Assembly: GCF_027943255.1 (NCBI RefSeq)
Contig: NC_072892.1
Location: 35,115,792 to 35,179,791, forward strand
DNA: 64,000 nt
Reading direction: 5' to 3'
Source of the DNA: Anastrepha obliqua
Lineage: Eukaryota; Arthropoda; Insecta; Diptera; Tephritidae
Shown one piece after another: positions 63,901-64,000 of this stretch. How positions within the stretch are numbered: the first letter of the stretch is position 1; every line of letters begins with the position of its first letter. A model generated the notes under the pieces. It did no database searches and was not told the DNA's origin. It worked only from the letters and a program-made list of their open reading frames with translations. The position numbers and the translations under genes are program-made.

Positions 63901-64000
63901 TGCTCATTCGTTGAAGAATATGACTATTGTGAATTTCGATCGCTCGACGCATTTACAATAGATAATTTTTCTCAGCTGATACAGCAAATCAAAATAAAAG

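Noticed and set aside
1..64000. CRISPR arrays, operons, phage or bacterial genes, viral genes
   Set aside because: None seen. All repeats have eukaryotic transposon signatures and genes are spliced.

Overview
The window is AT-rich nuclear DNA from a higher fly, most probably a tephritid fruit fly. This is an inference from four observations: dipteran-style spliced genes with short introns; many DD41D mariner-like elements of the type first described in tephritids (the rosa group); frequent ACATACATATGT-type microsatellites; and a tRNA-derived SINE present in about eleven copies. There is no bacterial, viral or organellar DNA, no CRISPR array and no operon.

About 1-46,500 is a transposon graveyard with no host gene I can name. 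From left to right it holds: DD41D relics (1-720, 1193-1741, 7958-8352, 12895-13272, 16243-17278, 33161-34063, 38123-39433); pieces of R1/LOA/I-group, jockey and RTE-like non-LTR retrotransposons; a 5'-truncated retroelement with an exact 12-bp target duplication (19912-21183); a Tc1-like element with 27-bp inverted ends (21387-22814); mariners of mauritiana, mellifera-like and irritans type; a large palindromic complex of Helentron-like pieces (23370-25975); and a 4.8-kb Tc1-like element split by at least four later insertions (35842-40657). Two GC-richer open stretches (14506-14716 and 15135-15349) look like exons of unrecognised genes.

About 46,500-61,100 is a compact gene block with four recognisable genes. 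Their exon-intron structures were worked out by hand and each closes in frame: a spermidine/spermine (diamine) N-acetyltransferase-like gene (+, 4 exons, 173 aa, with an apparent GC-AG intron); TRAPPC10 (-, 7 exons, 1195 aa); SGSM3 (+, 4 exons, 799 aa, TBC-SH3-RUN); and the RNA polymerase II subunit RPB7 (-, 5 exons, 173 aa). TRAPPC10 and SGSM3 are head to head across about 1.2 kb, and both act in Rab GTPase control: TRAPPII is a Rab exchange factor and SGSM3 carries a Rab-GAP domain. SGSM3 and RPB7 converge. Between the acetyltransferase and TRAPPC10 lies a TTAA-flanked inverted-repeat element that itself contains a foldback element with a perfect 9-bp target duplication.

About 61,100-64,000 is mostly AT-rich noncoding DNA. 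It has a possible small exon just upstream of RPB7 and a broken zeste/Myb-like DNA-binding domain at the far right edge.

I found no undescribed multi-gene system. The most unusual things are structural: the foldback-in-TTAA nest, the Helentron/tRNA-like palindrome, a sequence core shared by different inverted-repeat elements, and the unrecognised exons.
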